The position numbers and the translations under genes were made by a program. A stretch of 64,000 nt of DNA from Trichobilharzia regenti (lineage: Eukaryota > Platyhelminthes > Trematoda > Strigeidida > Schistosomatidae): contig OX235270.1 of NCBI GenBank assembly GCA_944472135.2, positions 42,594,352 through 42,658,351 of the forward strand, read 5' to 3'. The notes under the pieces were generated by a model. The model did not search any database. It saw only the letters and a list, made by a program, of their open reading frames with translations, and was not told the origin of the DNA. Positions 48,600 through 60,700 of this stretch are shown here, one piece after another (position 1 is the stretch's first letter; the number at the start of each line of letters is the position of its first letter).

Positions 48600-51050
48600 T
48601 AATAATAAACTTTTATAACACTCGAAATTGAAGTTAGTCGTTTTTATTTTTAAAAACAATTTTCATTAGACATCTTCACAGTCCATATTCACAGGTGGAA
48701 AACGGGGTGCATACAACAGTCTAATAAGTGAGAATTCAGCTACTATGCCCTCCATATTTAATTATCCATTCCTGTTTATATAATTTGCTCAAATCTGTCA
48801 ACAACAGCAACTTTTGGTTCACGTAGAAGTCTTTATTAGATTGAGTAAGGCTTACAAGTAAAGAATAAATAAAATAATTAAGTTAGTAATCGGAAACCCG
48901 CAGCCATTAGTTAAAGGAGTGAAACAATCACCTCGGTGGACACTGTCACAAATATGTGGTACAGTATGAAACAGAGATAACATAATGTTATGAGCTGGAA
49001 CTGAGATGAAAAAAACTGGACAAAATATGACCAAAACATAAAATAGTCACACTTTATACGATAACAATGAGAACACAGTAACTTACACACTGGGACCTTC
49101 ACAAACCCACGTCACACTATCCTAAAACATAAAGAATTAATGTGTGAAGGTCTCCTTATATACAACCAAATTTAAAAAATTTTACATTTTGCCTAGAAAT
49201 TCAGCTTAATTTAGTGCAAAGCGGAACGATTTCGCCATCACTTAATGAACAGTGGTAATCATTTTGCTAAGTTTTATTGCCACAGTAAACATCGTTATGT
49301 AAAAAGAGCAAGGTTGCTGTTATATTGTTTTTCTGAAAACTGTTAAACCAAGTTCATGATGACGTACCAAAATCCTGGTATACACTTGCATGTGCCCATA
49401 TATATTTTTGATCGAGAATTCACTTAACATAAGAGCAGAGTCATATCACAGTAACTGTCGGAAGTGAATGTTAATTGTATGAGTAAAAAAGTGGGAGTAA
49501 TGAAAGTTTTTAAGTAGTGAATACAAACACTTTCAGAAATACGAAAAGTTTATGGACTTAAACTATCGACCAAACTAAGCTTTTCAAACACAACACAGCA
49601 GGATGCTCCTCCTTCAATGATGCCATTGCGTAGGTTAACAGCCCTTCGCAACTAACTCACGGAATCAAGACAACTTATAAATATCTGATGCCGCGTTCAT
49701 ACACTGCTTCACTGACTTCGGACTTAGTAAATCCACAATGAGTTTCTAGACATCAGATGTGCAGCACTCACGTAAATTAGTAAGGGTTCTCGTGAAAACT
49801 AACAATAGTACATCTCAAAGCTGCTTTTACTCCCTCAAATATATCTTTCAATACTCTCGTTTACATGAACCTTCAACACCCCTAGAGATCTTATTTAAAA
49901 CTTGTACGGAACCATCGGAGCCACCAATAAATTAGTTATTTGTGTTCTGTAGATAAATATTTCTTCGGGAAAATTTTCTCCTGTAAAACTGTCAACAGAA
50001 TCAATCACATAAATAACAGAACCTAATTTGGATAGGAGGGCAGATGAAAGTTATCACAGCTTTGTCAACCCTGAACAGCATCTCTAAATCGATCGATATT
50101 CCTGAATTCAACACCACTATGTCTGAAGTTAATATTCCTCTAAATAATAGAAGCGATATGTATCTTCGTCTAAGGATTCACTCATTTTTTTGGCTTTCAG
50201 TACACCCTGAAAGACGGTATCAAGAAACATCTTAAAACTAGTCTAAACCAACAGAAGTATGGAGGTAATCGTGGTAACTATCTAATGTAACAATAAGACA
50301 GGGAGAACAGAAAGTACGCAGGACACCTTAAAAAATGCCAAAATTCTCGTTTCTCATATGATCTATATTAACTGTCTAAAGCAATCCTGCTTTACAACAA
50401 CTATTTCTCCGTCAGGAAGCAACTTAAAGCATAAGGGGAACATGGACGAATTTGAAAAGTAAAGATAGAAATACAATAGTAGGAAAATCGTATGTATATT
50501 GACTGCCATTGGAGACTGGTGGAGTCAATGTTAAGCGTAATGATTTCAAGCTGGTACCGGATTAATACGGAGGGGGAAACGATAGATAATAGTGTAATAA
50601 GTAGCATGAGATAAACAGAAATCCATCCATCGTCAATGGAATTAAGACGACAAATAAACGGAATTTGGATTGAAAGCTAAATTAGCTCACAGATTTTATT
50701 TCGCTTACTTTAAACAAAGAAACTGAAACTTTTGAAATACACCATCCAATCGAAGAGGCAAAAGAAAGATAAGAGATGGAGATTAGTCTCTAAAATCATA
50801 TTTGTTCACCAGCATTATCACCTAAATGAACAAAATATTTGTACAAGACAGTTAAGGATCGAAGCTCGATCATGTACAGGTATCCGTATCCATCCCGAAA
50901 CAACGAAAGACTACGTAGGTTACGATACGTAGGTTAAAGCATGAATTTGAATGCAATCAAAATCTGTGAAAAAGCAGTTTGGATCACAAGTTGTTTTTAT
51001 GATCACCAGTGATACTCTGTGACGTGAGGAGGGCAACCAATGATTATCGG
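48600..51050. other. Nothing recognised
   Basis: Short open frames only, none protein-like. Missing exons of the LPCAT-type gene may be here but could not be pointed to. The same applies to 46110-46910, 52845-53365 and 54035-54775. Confidence 0.5.
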
Positions 51051-51065
51051 GCAAGTCTGGACTAT

Positions 51066-51618
51066 TCCATTATGCGTAAATTTTTGGTTTGATAAAGTCT
51101 CACAGTGTTATACAGTAATGTTTACTGATAACGTTTCGAGCACAATTTATTGCTCATAATCATATCAAGGTACTCACACGACTTCCCAACTTCATTTATA
51201 TGGTTCCATTATTTTTCACTTGATTTGACTGGCAGCAGTATTTTCCATACTTCAGGTATGAGTGATGAATCATTCCTGTTGCATGTGTTTGGTGTAGACT
51301 CTATGAACAAGGATTCAGCAATCAACCTCTCTCTCCACCTATCTAGATTACTTTTTAGAATTTTAACCCTCTCTCACCCTATTGTGTGGTTGTGTGTTGA
51401 TGCATGCATTGCAGTTGCTGAGCTTTCTTCTAAATTACTTGTCTTCTCGGGGTCAACCATTGTCACCTTAGCTAAATTCTTATGTTCTGACAATCTGACT
51501 ATCCCTGACCTACTAGTTTGACCTGCAAAGACTGTGAGGTCAACTACATACGAAACAAAAATTTACCCATAATGGAACTATACTCAACCACAGTGTACAA
51601 GTTTTATTCTTATATCAA
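51066..51618 (-). mobile_element. PLE lineage 3 with GIY-YIG remnant
   Basis: Flanked by a 12-bp duplication AGTCTGGACTAT (51054-51065 and 51619-51630). The minus strand reads, at about 51545-51225, AGQTSRSGIVRLSEHKNL, then one TGA stop, then LDRWRERLIAESLFIESTPN and NRNDSSLIPEVW, which is the C-terminal part of a PLE GIY-YIG domain (GQTxR...R..EH...ES.. N). The arms carry the CTGATAACGTTTCGAGC motif and TTATATCAA end. A plus-strand open frame of 123 codons here is only a shadow. Confidence 0.8.
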
Positions 51619-51971
51619 AGTCTGGACTATATAAAGCTGGTTAGGAAAAACAAGTTGAATGAGCAACTACCTCGTCACATGTCAGCAAGATATATCTGTG
51701 GGTTTTGTATAATATGTAGATGATTTATACCCATATTTCCGCACAATTGATTAGGTTACGTGTTAATGTTTCGGTTTGAAGTTGATACACTCCTCAATAA
51801 AGCAGATAGAGAAAGTGAATAAACATAGGATACTTCCACATAAAAGAGTGGCAATGGGAAAATAATTAACTAAAAAGATGAGTAAGAATGTTAAAACTTT
51901 GGAGATAAAATGTCAACATGTTTGAGTGAATGATACATATTCCGAGTAAATCCACTGCACCTGCATTTATT

Positions 51972-52840
51972 ATTATTGTTCCCTTGCGTTCCTAGTGGAA
52001 CATAGGGCTTCAACTGCACCTCTCCACTTGCTTCTGTCTTCTGCTTTACTTTTCACCTGCATCCATGTTATGCCATACTGTTTCAACTCCTCTTCACACG
52101 ATCTCCTCTATGTCACCCTTTCCTCCAGTCAGTAGGCACCTTTACCTCCTTCCAGACCTTTTGCAATAATGAAGTCAGCATATCTGCTGTAGTCTCTGGG
52201 TCCGCTTTCAGTGCTTCAGGAGGTATTCCATCTGGTCCAGCTGTTTTTCCAGCCTTCAGAAGCTTGATTGCGTTCAAGACTTCAGATGTCGTTGGGAGAT
52301 TGGTGTCAATTTGCAGTTGTGTGCGCGCTGTTGTTGGTATTTCTGGACGGGTTGCAGGTGATGGCCGGTTCAAGAGTCCTTTGAAGTGATCCGCCCATTG
52401 TTTAATCTGCTTTTCTTCCTTGGTAATGGGGCTTCCCTTGGCTATCTTTTATAGATTTCATTTGTGTTGATTTCCTCCCAGATAGAGATTTGGTTATCTG
52501 ATTTATTGTCCTCAGGTCCCTTTTGCCACCTGCCTTCTCAACTTCAGTGGCCAGGTTGTCGTAGAATTATCTTTTGTCCTTCCTAGCACTCGTCTTCACT
52601 TCTTTGTTCAGTGCTGTGTACGTTGAGCATAGCGTCTCTTTCTTCTGTCCGTCCTTGCATTGAATCATTTTCTCTTTCACCATTCTCCTTTCATCTATTA
52701 GTTTCCAAGTGTCCGTTGAGAGCCATTCCGTGTCTTCTTTCTTCTTTTTTCCTAGAACCGTTGAGCACGTGTCGTTGAGAATCGCCTTCAGAGAGTTCCA
52801 ATGGTCTTCCACGCATGATTCCTTAGTGATGTCACGCAGT
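51972..52840 (-). mobile_element. Family B LINE with internal deletion
   Basis: Minus strand from upstream: HWNSLKAILNDTCSTVLGKK, TEWLSTDTWKLIDERRMVKE, LKAGKTAGPDGIPPEALKAD, KVWKEVKVPTDWRKG, then immediately the last about 130 bases of the element (GTGCAGTTGAAGCCCTATGT and tail). About the whole palm domain and C-terminus are missing between 52110 and 52135. Confidence 0.85.
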
Positions 52841-53368
52841 TTCCTGCTTTGCTGTGACAGTTGCAGTGAAAGTGTCCTTTGTGGCTTATGTCCTTCAGTT
52901 TTTGAGTGTTGAACTTTTGGTTTCCAATTATTCTATATAAGCACAGCTTACGACATAAATAAGAAATAAGCTGTTATAAAAAGATAAGAATTACTGGATA
53001 AACCAAACGAAGATTCACTGGTTTATGTGACTTAGACAGATACATTTGATCAACCTTAGATGCTGATTGTTGTCGAACGAATGGAAAAATACGGTTATTA
53101 TTGTTTCAAATTTATGGTTCATTATCTCAAGAAATCATCAAACACTACTTTTCTCTGTTTATACAACAGTAATTAGATTCACAGTTAACAGAGTAATTAC
53201 CATAAGGGATTTATGGAATAGAAAACTGAGGAAGAAATATATAGTGGGTAACAGTGCTGTTTACTGTCAGACATAAAAGCTGTGTTATTCATTTATTTAT
53301 CACGCTACGATGTCTGGTACTAGCTAGTACTACATTACAACATGGATATATTTCAGATTTGGCTTTAA

Positions 53369-53600
53369 TCATTTGATAGGGACTTCCTTAGCAAAACGTA
53401 GCAAACTAGGTTTTTTTTGACTGACTTTTTTGAACTTCTTTAGACTGGCCACAGTATGGCTAGTGTCTGAAAGGGGTCTCGCAGGCGCACCGTTTGATGT
53501 GTGTGCCCTGTATTCCCGGTTCTTTGGAACGTCCAGAAATGCGGATAATAACCCTTCTCTCTGTTCTTCCAATGTATGTGCTTTGGCACGTACATGTAGA
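53369..53600 (-). CDS. Candidate terminal exon, unknown gene
   Basis: An open frame ending in TGA at 53369 encodes AHTLEEQREGLLSAFLDVP, a polar middle and a basic end (KKPSLLRFAKEVPIK). Composition looks like protein. It follows the recognised LPCAT-type exons on the same strand and could be that gene's last exon, but the possible acceptors (CCAAAG or TGGAAG) need phase 1 while the motif IV exon ends in phase 0, so at least one exon would have to lie between. It could also be repeat-derived. Confidence 0.3.
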
Positions 53601-53970
53601 TAAAAAAATGCAGGTGGATTACATTATTACGGACTACATCTAGTGATGTCTAACCTTATGGATAATAGACTTACATACCACGAGCTATATCTTTTATGAG
53701 TTGACTGATTGACTTTACATTGTTAATATTGACGAATATAAAAAGGAATAAATAATTGCATAGGAAATAACCAACCACAATCCATTCATGGTTAATGAAT
53801 GACACCCTTGTATCTATACAAGAGAGTGGAACAGGTTTTTAGAAATGCTGTCACTCACGACTTGCAACTACATACATAACATATCCAGAAGCCAAGGAAA
53901 TTCGAGACAAATTGTAATGTTTAATAAGTCACTACTTCTACTGCTAAGTGGTATAAAATTAATGACTTAC

Positions 53971-54029
53971 CACTTGGTTAGGCCAACGAACGATCACTGG
54001 TTGGACTGGCACCCCGGCATTGAAAGCAC
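53971..54029 (-). CDS. LPCAT-type acyltransferase, motif IV exon
   Basis: A 59-nt exon between TTTTCTAG and GTAAGT (53965-53970), phase 1 in, phase 0 out. It encodes AFNAGVPVQPVIVRWPNQV, matching motif IV of the LPCAT family (GAFIPGVPVQPVLLRYPNK), and continues directly from FKAG at the end of the catalytic exon. The next expected segment (the TWTWQG region of the family) was not found in 44.3-53.9 kb by eye, so the 3' part of the gene is unassigned. Confidence 0.88.
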
Positions 54030-54778
54030 CTAGAAAACATGAACATTGAGGTGAGTGGTCAGTTACTCAAAATCGATAGTGACACATCTTGGAGAAATTA
54101 ATGAGTATCAAACAGAATATTAGCTTCCCTTCTATCACAAGAGATCAGATAGTAGCGAGAATAAGATAGAATGATGGCCAGATTTGCTATCATCAGTTAA
54201 CATCATATTCAAACTTACGAACTTAATACAATAATGGCATCATGAGACTCACCACACATAAATAAGACGAGAATATAGAATAAATAAGCAATCGCAGTGG
54301 GAAGAAAGTAGGTATACTTATCAAAAGCATTAAAGTAAGGGATCACCACCTCATGCCACTTTCAGAAAGAGAAAATCGCAGCACACTAGCCATTGGTTAC
54401 AGTGGTCGGCCACATGACGTTTTTAGCTACTACATACAATTTTCTCGCATCCACTTCGGTAGAATATCCGCGGGAAATAGCTATCCAATACGCACTTAAA
54501 ACCAGTTGAAACGCTTTGTGCATTAACACCAAATAAGTTGTATTGGGTGTACCAATGATTTAAGACGAACTATGATCACAGGATTCCTGAAAACATCATT
54601 GTGACAATGAACCTATATTACTAATAGTACACAGACAAAGTAAACTGTAAAAAAAGAGGAAAGTACATGATTGAGTATTATCATGTATCATTTACATTAA
54701 GCATTATATACAACGACCAAACTAAATTAAACAGAAAAATATTTGGCCCACTACTTAGATCTACGTGACCTGACTTAC

Positions 54779-55170
54779 CTGCCTTAAACGACGCAATGCA
54801 ACTGCGGTTTGTACAAGTCCCTTCAGGAAAAATAACTATTTGAGGCCAGTCGTCTTTCGACTTCGCACGACGATTAAGTTCTTGAATTGCTTTCTTACGA
54901 GAATTAGGGTCCTCTCTGTCTACTAAGACAGGTTGGAGAACCTTGAAAAAACCACCAACAAACGATTCCGCGGACTCAGTTTTTCCAACAACTGAAGGCA
55001 TACCGAGTGCAACGACCACAAGTGAATCAAAAAATGATGAATGAGGTGCAACAACTAGGATAGGTGCTTCTTTACGTGACGCACGTGTTCCTCTAAACGT
55101 GATCCAGTGGAAGCCACCGATGAAAAATACAAACCGGGCGAATAAAACAACGATTGGTAACAGTAGCCAT
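54779..55170 (-). CDS. LPCAT-type acyltransferase, catalytic exon
   Basis: Main catalytic exon of the LPCAT-type enzyme, 392 nt, with a GTAAGT donor at 54773-54778. Visible motifs in order: a hydrophobic stretch (VVLFARFVFFIGGFHW), motif I VAPHSSFFDS (HX4D, His and Asp present), motif II region QPVLVDREDPNSRKKA, and motif III IVIFPEGTCTNRS (FPEGT). These match the PlsC-type acyltransferase fold in LPCAT1/LPCAT2. All catalytic residues visible are intact. LPCAT1, LPCAT2 and LPCAT4 cannot be told apart without the C-terminal EF-hand region, which was not found, so no symbol is given. Confidence 0.9.
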
Positions 55171-55202
55171 CTAAGAGTAAATAATTCATCAACAATGAAT
55201 AC
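55171..55202 (-). other. 32-nt micro-intron of the LPCAT-type gene
   Basis: GTATTC...TTACTCTTAG, 32 nt, not a multiple of three. Removing it joins DFRR to WLLLPIVVLF in the LPCAT frame; retaining it puts the upstream frame out. Introns of this size are well known in schistosomes. Confidence 0.8.
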
Positions 55203-55374
55203 CTTCTGAAGTCACATACTGGCTTCAATTGAGACTTCACATCGTAGCCCAATGTGAAAAGATTCGAAAGCAACAAGGTAACGGTGAACAAAAAGCCTAC
55301 TGCAACGGCCCGGAATGGGAGTATAATAACGGTCAATAAATACATCTGAACTTCAACAAAGTTATTAAGCACTT
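55203..55374 (-). CDS. LPCAT-type acyltransferase, upstream exon (membrane segment)
   Basis: Upstream recognised exon of a lysophosphatidylcholine acyltransferase (LPCAT1/2-like) that re-acylates lysophospholipids in ER or lipid-droplet membranes. FVEVQMYLLTVIILPFRAV, a hydrophobic stretch and SNLFTLGYDVKSQ match the membrane anchor before the catalytic domain in animal LPCATs. The 3' end joins the next exon across a 32-nt intron (55171-55202) and restores CDFRR-WLLLP. The 5' end is uncertain: AG|AAGTGC at 55374, or TTCAG|ATG at 55345, where the ATG might even be an alternative start. The exon for the usual NPFVH-type N-terminus was not found. Confidence 0.75.
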
Positions 55375-56087
55375 CTTACTTTAATATACTGCAACCTTGA
55401 TATTTCACATTGATAAGTAAATGGAGTTAAAATATGTTCGCTAAACTCGGTTTCATACTTGAAGTCTGAAGTCTTTCTTTCAAAAACTACCTCAGGCACA
55501 TCACTCTCGCAACCAATCGACGAATCCATCAGGTTTTGGCACTTTCGTCTACTTTAGAGGACCAAAACCCCGCTCTAAAGTAAACCCTTCGTAAGGGATG
55601 AAGTAAAACACGCAAAGTGTCCAATATACGAAAGGATGCCTTTTATACTTTGCTGTGAATGCAAACTCTTTCAAGATTTTTGAATAAACGAGAAAAACTT
55701 CGAAAAATGCCTTTAATTGTTCTAGTATTACATGTGAAAGATGACTTCACTAAAAAATTACATCAGTCTAATCACGATCGTGTCCCTCTCTGTTTCGGTT
55801 GGGAGCGACTCGCTCAGTATTCATTGCTGTATAACTCGCACTACAATTCTAGCTACAAATAAGCGGGAAACTCATGTAAGCCTTCCCAACCAAAGCATTC
55901 TGTAGGTACCCCTAGAGCAGACGGATAGATTCAAAATTTTTTAGTGACGCGGGGATAATTTCAAATGCATACAAATGGCTGAACGTGAATAATGCCTACT
56001 TTTATGGTTTAAAACTATGATATTTCTTGCTGGTTTTCGTTGATTGATGAATAGCCTTGCCTATTCTAGATGTACTTCTACTGCACA

Positions 56088-56445
56088 TGTCAATCACGTC
56101 TCATAAACCGTTAATGCCCAGCTCTCGCTACGCTCGGGCCCACGCTGTCGCTTGAAGTTTTCAGAAACGCTTAGTTATAACGGACGAAAAAACCAAAACA
56201 CCGATCTGCCGCTTGAGATTTCTTTATTGTTACACCAACATATAAAAATAATAACTGAACTAAGGTCTGTGAACAAATATTACAATAATAAATCACAATA
56301 TTACTTCTGACGATGTTTCACTCTTCTTTCTGAACAGCGACCGATGAGACGATGACTGTCGTATTGATGCCTCCGCGAAAATTGGGGAAGTAGATTTTGA
56401 GCAAACAACCAAGAATTGGTCGTTCAATCTTCAACTCCATTGACA
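56088..56445 (+). mobile_element. Solo LTR, 358 bp
   Basis: TGTCAATCACGTCTC...CATTGACA with short inverted ends TGTCAAT/ATTGACA and a perfect 5-bp duplication GCACA (56083-56087, 56446-56450). No internal sequence. Orientation assumed. Confidence 0.85.
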
Positions 56446-57070
56446 GCACACTTCACATAACGTAACCGTTCAGTAATATCTGCCTAAATTTTGTCAGTGG
56501 TGGGTTGATACGTGAATAATTTGTGTGTCAGTCCGACCACCTGGTTCCATATCTAAAACAATAACTAAGATCCTTTTTATTTACACTTTGGATTTATGAG
56601 CTGCTTAGTTTTACGAGGGATTCCGCCCTAGGTGTGGAAAATTCCAAAATCTAAACAACGTTCTCCATAAGCTTGCACATGCAAATACATCGTGCTACGA
56701 AAAATACTACCTTGAATCCAGACACTTGTGAATGCATAGTTCCCATAATTCTCAATGTTTCACCATGATTTTAGAATGGGTATAATCTATATTAACGAAG
56801 CATAATGCACACGCTCAAATACCAAAACATGCTTTTGTCACTGCTATACCACCCTTTTGCTCGTCATATTGTGGTATGATTAGTTTCTGTGCTATTTTAC
56901 AGTGTCCATTCTACTTCCATCTTCCTCCATGTTAACAAAGATTTTAGTAACGTCATATATCGTTTCTGATCAATTACTTGGGGCGAACATTCTACGAGGG
57001 AATTGTGGGGCGTTTATTCTTCGTAGGCGGTTTTCGTGTGAATATTCGAAGGCAAAGACATATCACAATG

Positions 57071-57181
57071 AATGCAGCATTTCCGCATATGGCTATTGAA
57101 AATATAGAATCACTAGAACAAGAAGCGCTTAAATTGATGGAAATGCTCAGCACAAAAATGTCTTGTCTCTATTTCATGTAG
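57071..57181 (+). CDS. Possible small plus-strand first exon
   Basis: From an ATG at 57071 an open frame reads MNAAFPHMAIENIESLEQEA followed by KLMEMLSTKMSCLYFM and a stop. The first part is a plausible coiled-coil start of a small protein, but no good GT donor follows and no partner exon was established. It may be chance. Confidence 0.2.
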   Translation, partial: NAAFPHMAIENIESLEQEALKLMEMLSTKMSCLYFM

Positions 57182-57439
57182 TAAACCAGAGCTGATACCT
57201 GATAATGGCGAAGGACACTCGTTTAAACAGGATTTCACGGCGCAGAATGACGTCTGGGAGGTATGACCGCCGCTTCATAAGCTTTGTACAGCATTCTAAT
57301 CTGGTTCTTCTTCAGTACGTACGGGACCGGCATTCTTATTAAACAATCACAGATTCAAATTTAAGTCAAACTGAAGTAAGTTATGACTAAACATGGGGAC
57401 TTCCACACAAATATGTATATGTACAAAGGAAACAGAAAA

Positions 57440-57740
57440 CTGTGGTCAGGTAATAGCCTCAGAGCGTTATACAGCGATATTTACTGATGACGTTTCGGGC
57501 ACAATTTATTGCTCATTATCAGACCATGGTACTCATACAACTTCATAACTTCGTTTATATAACTGCATTATTCTTCATATTTCATATGGAAAATACCTTG
57601 ATATGACTGTCATTAGTAATTTTGCTAGAAATGTCACTAATAAATATTACCGTACAACCCTGTGAGACTTTTTCAAAATAAATTTTGCACATAATGGAAT
57701 TATACTATACCACAGTGCCCAATTTCTATCCTTATATCGA
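57440..57740. mobile_element. PLE lineage 3 short foldback copy
   Basis: Contains TTACTGATGACGTTTCGGGC, TTATTGCTCATTATC, a short unique middle and the terminal GGAATTATACTATACCACAG with TGCCCAATTTCTATCC. Same family as at 28352 and 51066, diverged. Boundaries approximate; no clear target duplication found. Confidence 0.6.
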
Positions 57741-57749
57741 GTAATATAA

Positions 57750-60700
57750 ATTGTGGCAACATGCGGTTCCCAGCACTGAAAGTTTACAGATAGCCAAACA
57801 TGGCCATTTAATATACTAAAGCGCTTCAAAATGGAGTAATAAATACGTAATTTTAACTAAATTGCGACGAGACAAACACTTGGTTTCGTACAGAAGTATG
57901 ATGGACCCCGAAAATCTTGAGATATCGTAATTTGAAGAGTCCTGCTAGAGAACTTGTTGTATATTCTTTGGTTTTTGACCTCCTAATAATGATACGGTAG
58001 AACTTTGATACTGAGGCTTCTGCTATTCCCAAAAGACCACTAGATGTAATTAAATGTACTGTGAACAGCATGAAACTAGGGAGCACAAGATGAAAAATTT
58101 GAAACTTGAGGATTATTTATTATTCCACTGACAATAAATCAGTACGACGAATGTTTACGGCCCAAAATAGTACACTACAAAAATATACAGCTTCAAAGCC
58201 CATAAATAAACTCCAGTATAGTTCACAATGATAATTTTGATAGAATCATTCCAGTCTTCTGCTGAACAACAAGCAACTATACCACAGTAGTAATTATAAC
58301 CTTAAACAGAAAGGAAACGAGTTTGAATACGTCAGTTCACTGGATATTTAGTCATTATTAGCAGCACTGGCAACTTCTTCTTTCGTTCCTTCCCTAAAAG
58401 GACTAGGGTGCTATACAAGACGTCAGCTGCTACAAAAATATCATCCCTTAGCATTCCCTTGCCGCTCAACTTCTTCTGTACAACATGGTATTCTTCGCGT
58501 GGCGAATGTTGCTATTTTCCGAGCAGCCACTGGCATTTTACGCCTCACCTTGTGACAATAACCATAGAAGTCTTCTTCTACGGTGATGAGCATATTCTCT
58601 AACCTTGTTATGTTCAATATTTTTGTCGCCACCGTCACCACCATTTGGGTGTTCTCAAACATGCTCATAGTTTCATGATTCGTTATCACATCCCCGTCAT
58701 TAGTTATATATTACACGCACATCTTGAGAAAAATAGGCCTCAAGTATTGTCTGCCGCAACTCAGATACAACAATGAACATGAGAGTTACTTTACGCTCCC
58801 CTGTGTGAAAGCTGCAGTTTGACACGCCCCTCCTAACGTTTGCATTGTCAGTGAACTCACTCTGAAGAAGCGATATAGATTAGCAAGACTTCTGACTTCC
58901 TCAACATTCAAATTAGATTACCTGACCCCTCTGTTGACTGCCCTACTATCGGGAAAAAAGAACACGTTTTACTTCCTCGGTATCTTTCCTCTTTCTCTTT
59001 GTAGGTAGTATTTTCCCTAGCGTTCTGTTTTTTACTGGACTCTTCTATCACTCATTAAAAGTGCTACTACTTCACCCTGCAAATTTTCATTTTCTGCTTC
59101 CGCTGGTTTGATTTCGATTGCTCTGTTGCGGTTACAGTTGTGCTCAGTATGTGTCATGCTACGCTGGCTTAATGACCGATGTCAATAGGTTGTTTAAACT
59201 TGCCCAGTTTCAACTGCTGAGAAATGTGGCCTGAGACACCATCGACAAGTGTAGAGGTCAACCACAGCATCTTTTGATATTCTTCAGAGGTGGCAAGCTC
59301 TCGACCAAGCAGACCTTTTAGCTTCACTTCCAACAACAGAGAGCCTCCGTTCGCTCACGGCCCCATAGTATGGGACTGCTTTAATACCTTCCGTCAGTTC
59401 CTTGGGTTGTCGAACTCCACCACCGAACGTTCCACAATAATTTCAACGTTAACTTTCTGCCTGACTGCTACACACTGGTAAGCCGCATTTTCCCGAGCCC
59501 TCAGCAGTGTAACCGGCACAACCACGCTTCATGTTCTCTCGTCTTTCATTGGCTAGAACAGTAGCGGTCAGTTTGATATTCGATTGTTCCTACGCAGGTG
59601 CAGCCTGTATACGACCATAGGCCATTTGATCAGTTGATGGATACAGGCTTTATTTATTGAAAGAACCTAAAATTTAGGTACTTTTTCGTTGTTTTACACA
59701 CTTTTACACTTGTATTCCTGCTAAAAGTTGATGGAATACGGCGTTTTTAGCATAAACAGCAAATGATGGTGTCCATATCCGGCCGTAATTAACGGCCAAT
59801 TAACAAATTATTTAAATACGTACTTTTCCGTTCAGAAAATGTCGAATTACTTGAAGACACATGTTATAACCACTTTTAGTCATGTTTTTTTGCAGTTCAA
59901 ATGATTGTACAAAGACAGGATGAGATAGACTAGTTGGTTTTGTTAGTCATTTCCACTATGTTGTGTACCTTGGGTGATGGTTTCAAAGGTCCTTCACAAG
60001 TATTTATTTAAAGGAAATCTACGGAAACACTCAGGAGCTATTCTCACATGTTATTAACTTCTCATACTACACATATTTGGTTTTTCCAGGCAGGTGCAAT
60101 ATCCATATTGTCTGCTTGAAAAATAATGAATGACGTAAGCATACACAATTTAGCGCACTATTTAGTACTTCCTATCACTGAAATGTTTTATATATAATGG
60201 TAACAATGTTTACATCTTTCGACTGCTTAATTTTCTTTTCAGGTGATGGCTACTTTCGGGGATTTCATGGAGTTGTGTGCTAAAGAAGTTTTCCGCAATG
60301 TCGTTGATTTTGTATTACATGTTAATTCATTAATAAATCTACTCCTCGTTATTCGTTTGTGTATTCTACTTAATAAGACCGAATATTAGCCCTTGCGTAA
60401 TTTTTGAGGTATAGAGTATATAAGGCTATCTATGAAATACTAAGGAGGAGCAGATATTCGGAGAAGCCTATTGGTAAAACATTATGTTGTAGTCGAATAA
60501 AGTGAATATATTCAAATTACAGAAGAGGTATTGCGATTATAAAGCGTTTCGAGATATCTATCGTCTTAGCATAATACATAAACTGGCTCGCGATTCATGG
60601 TCACTAAGTGAAAATAAGTCTACCTGAGATAGTGTGCTTGCAATTTCCACATGTACCAATGTACCATAAGGATAGACTATAACTATGCTGTTAGATGTAT

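Noticed and set aside
51150..51521. 123-codon plus-strand frame
   Set aside because: Antisense shadow of a PLE GIY-YIG remnant.
59290..59481. Possible gene at a CT-rich stretch
   Set aside because: Stops on both strands nearby and no splice partners; left as an unassigned scrap.
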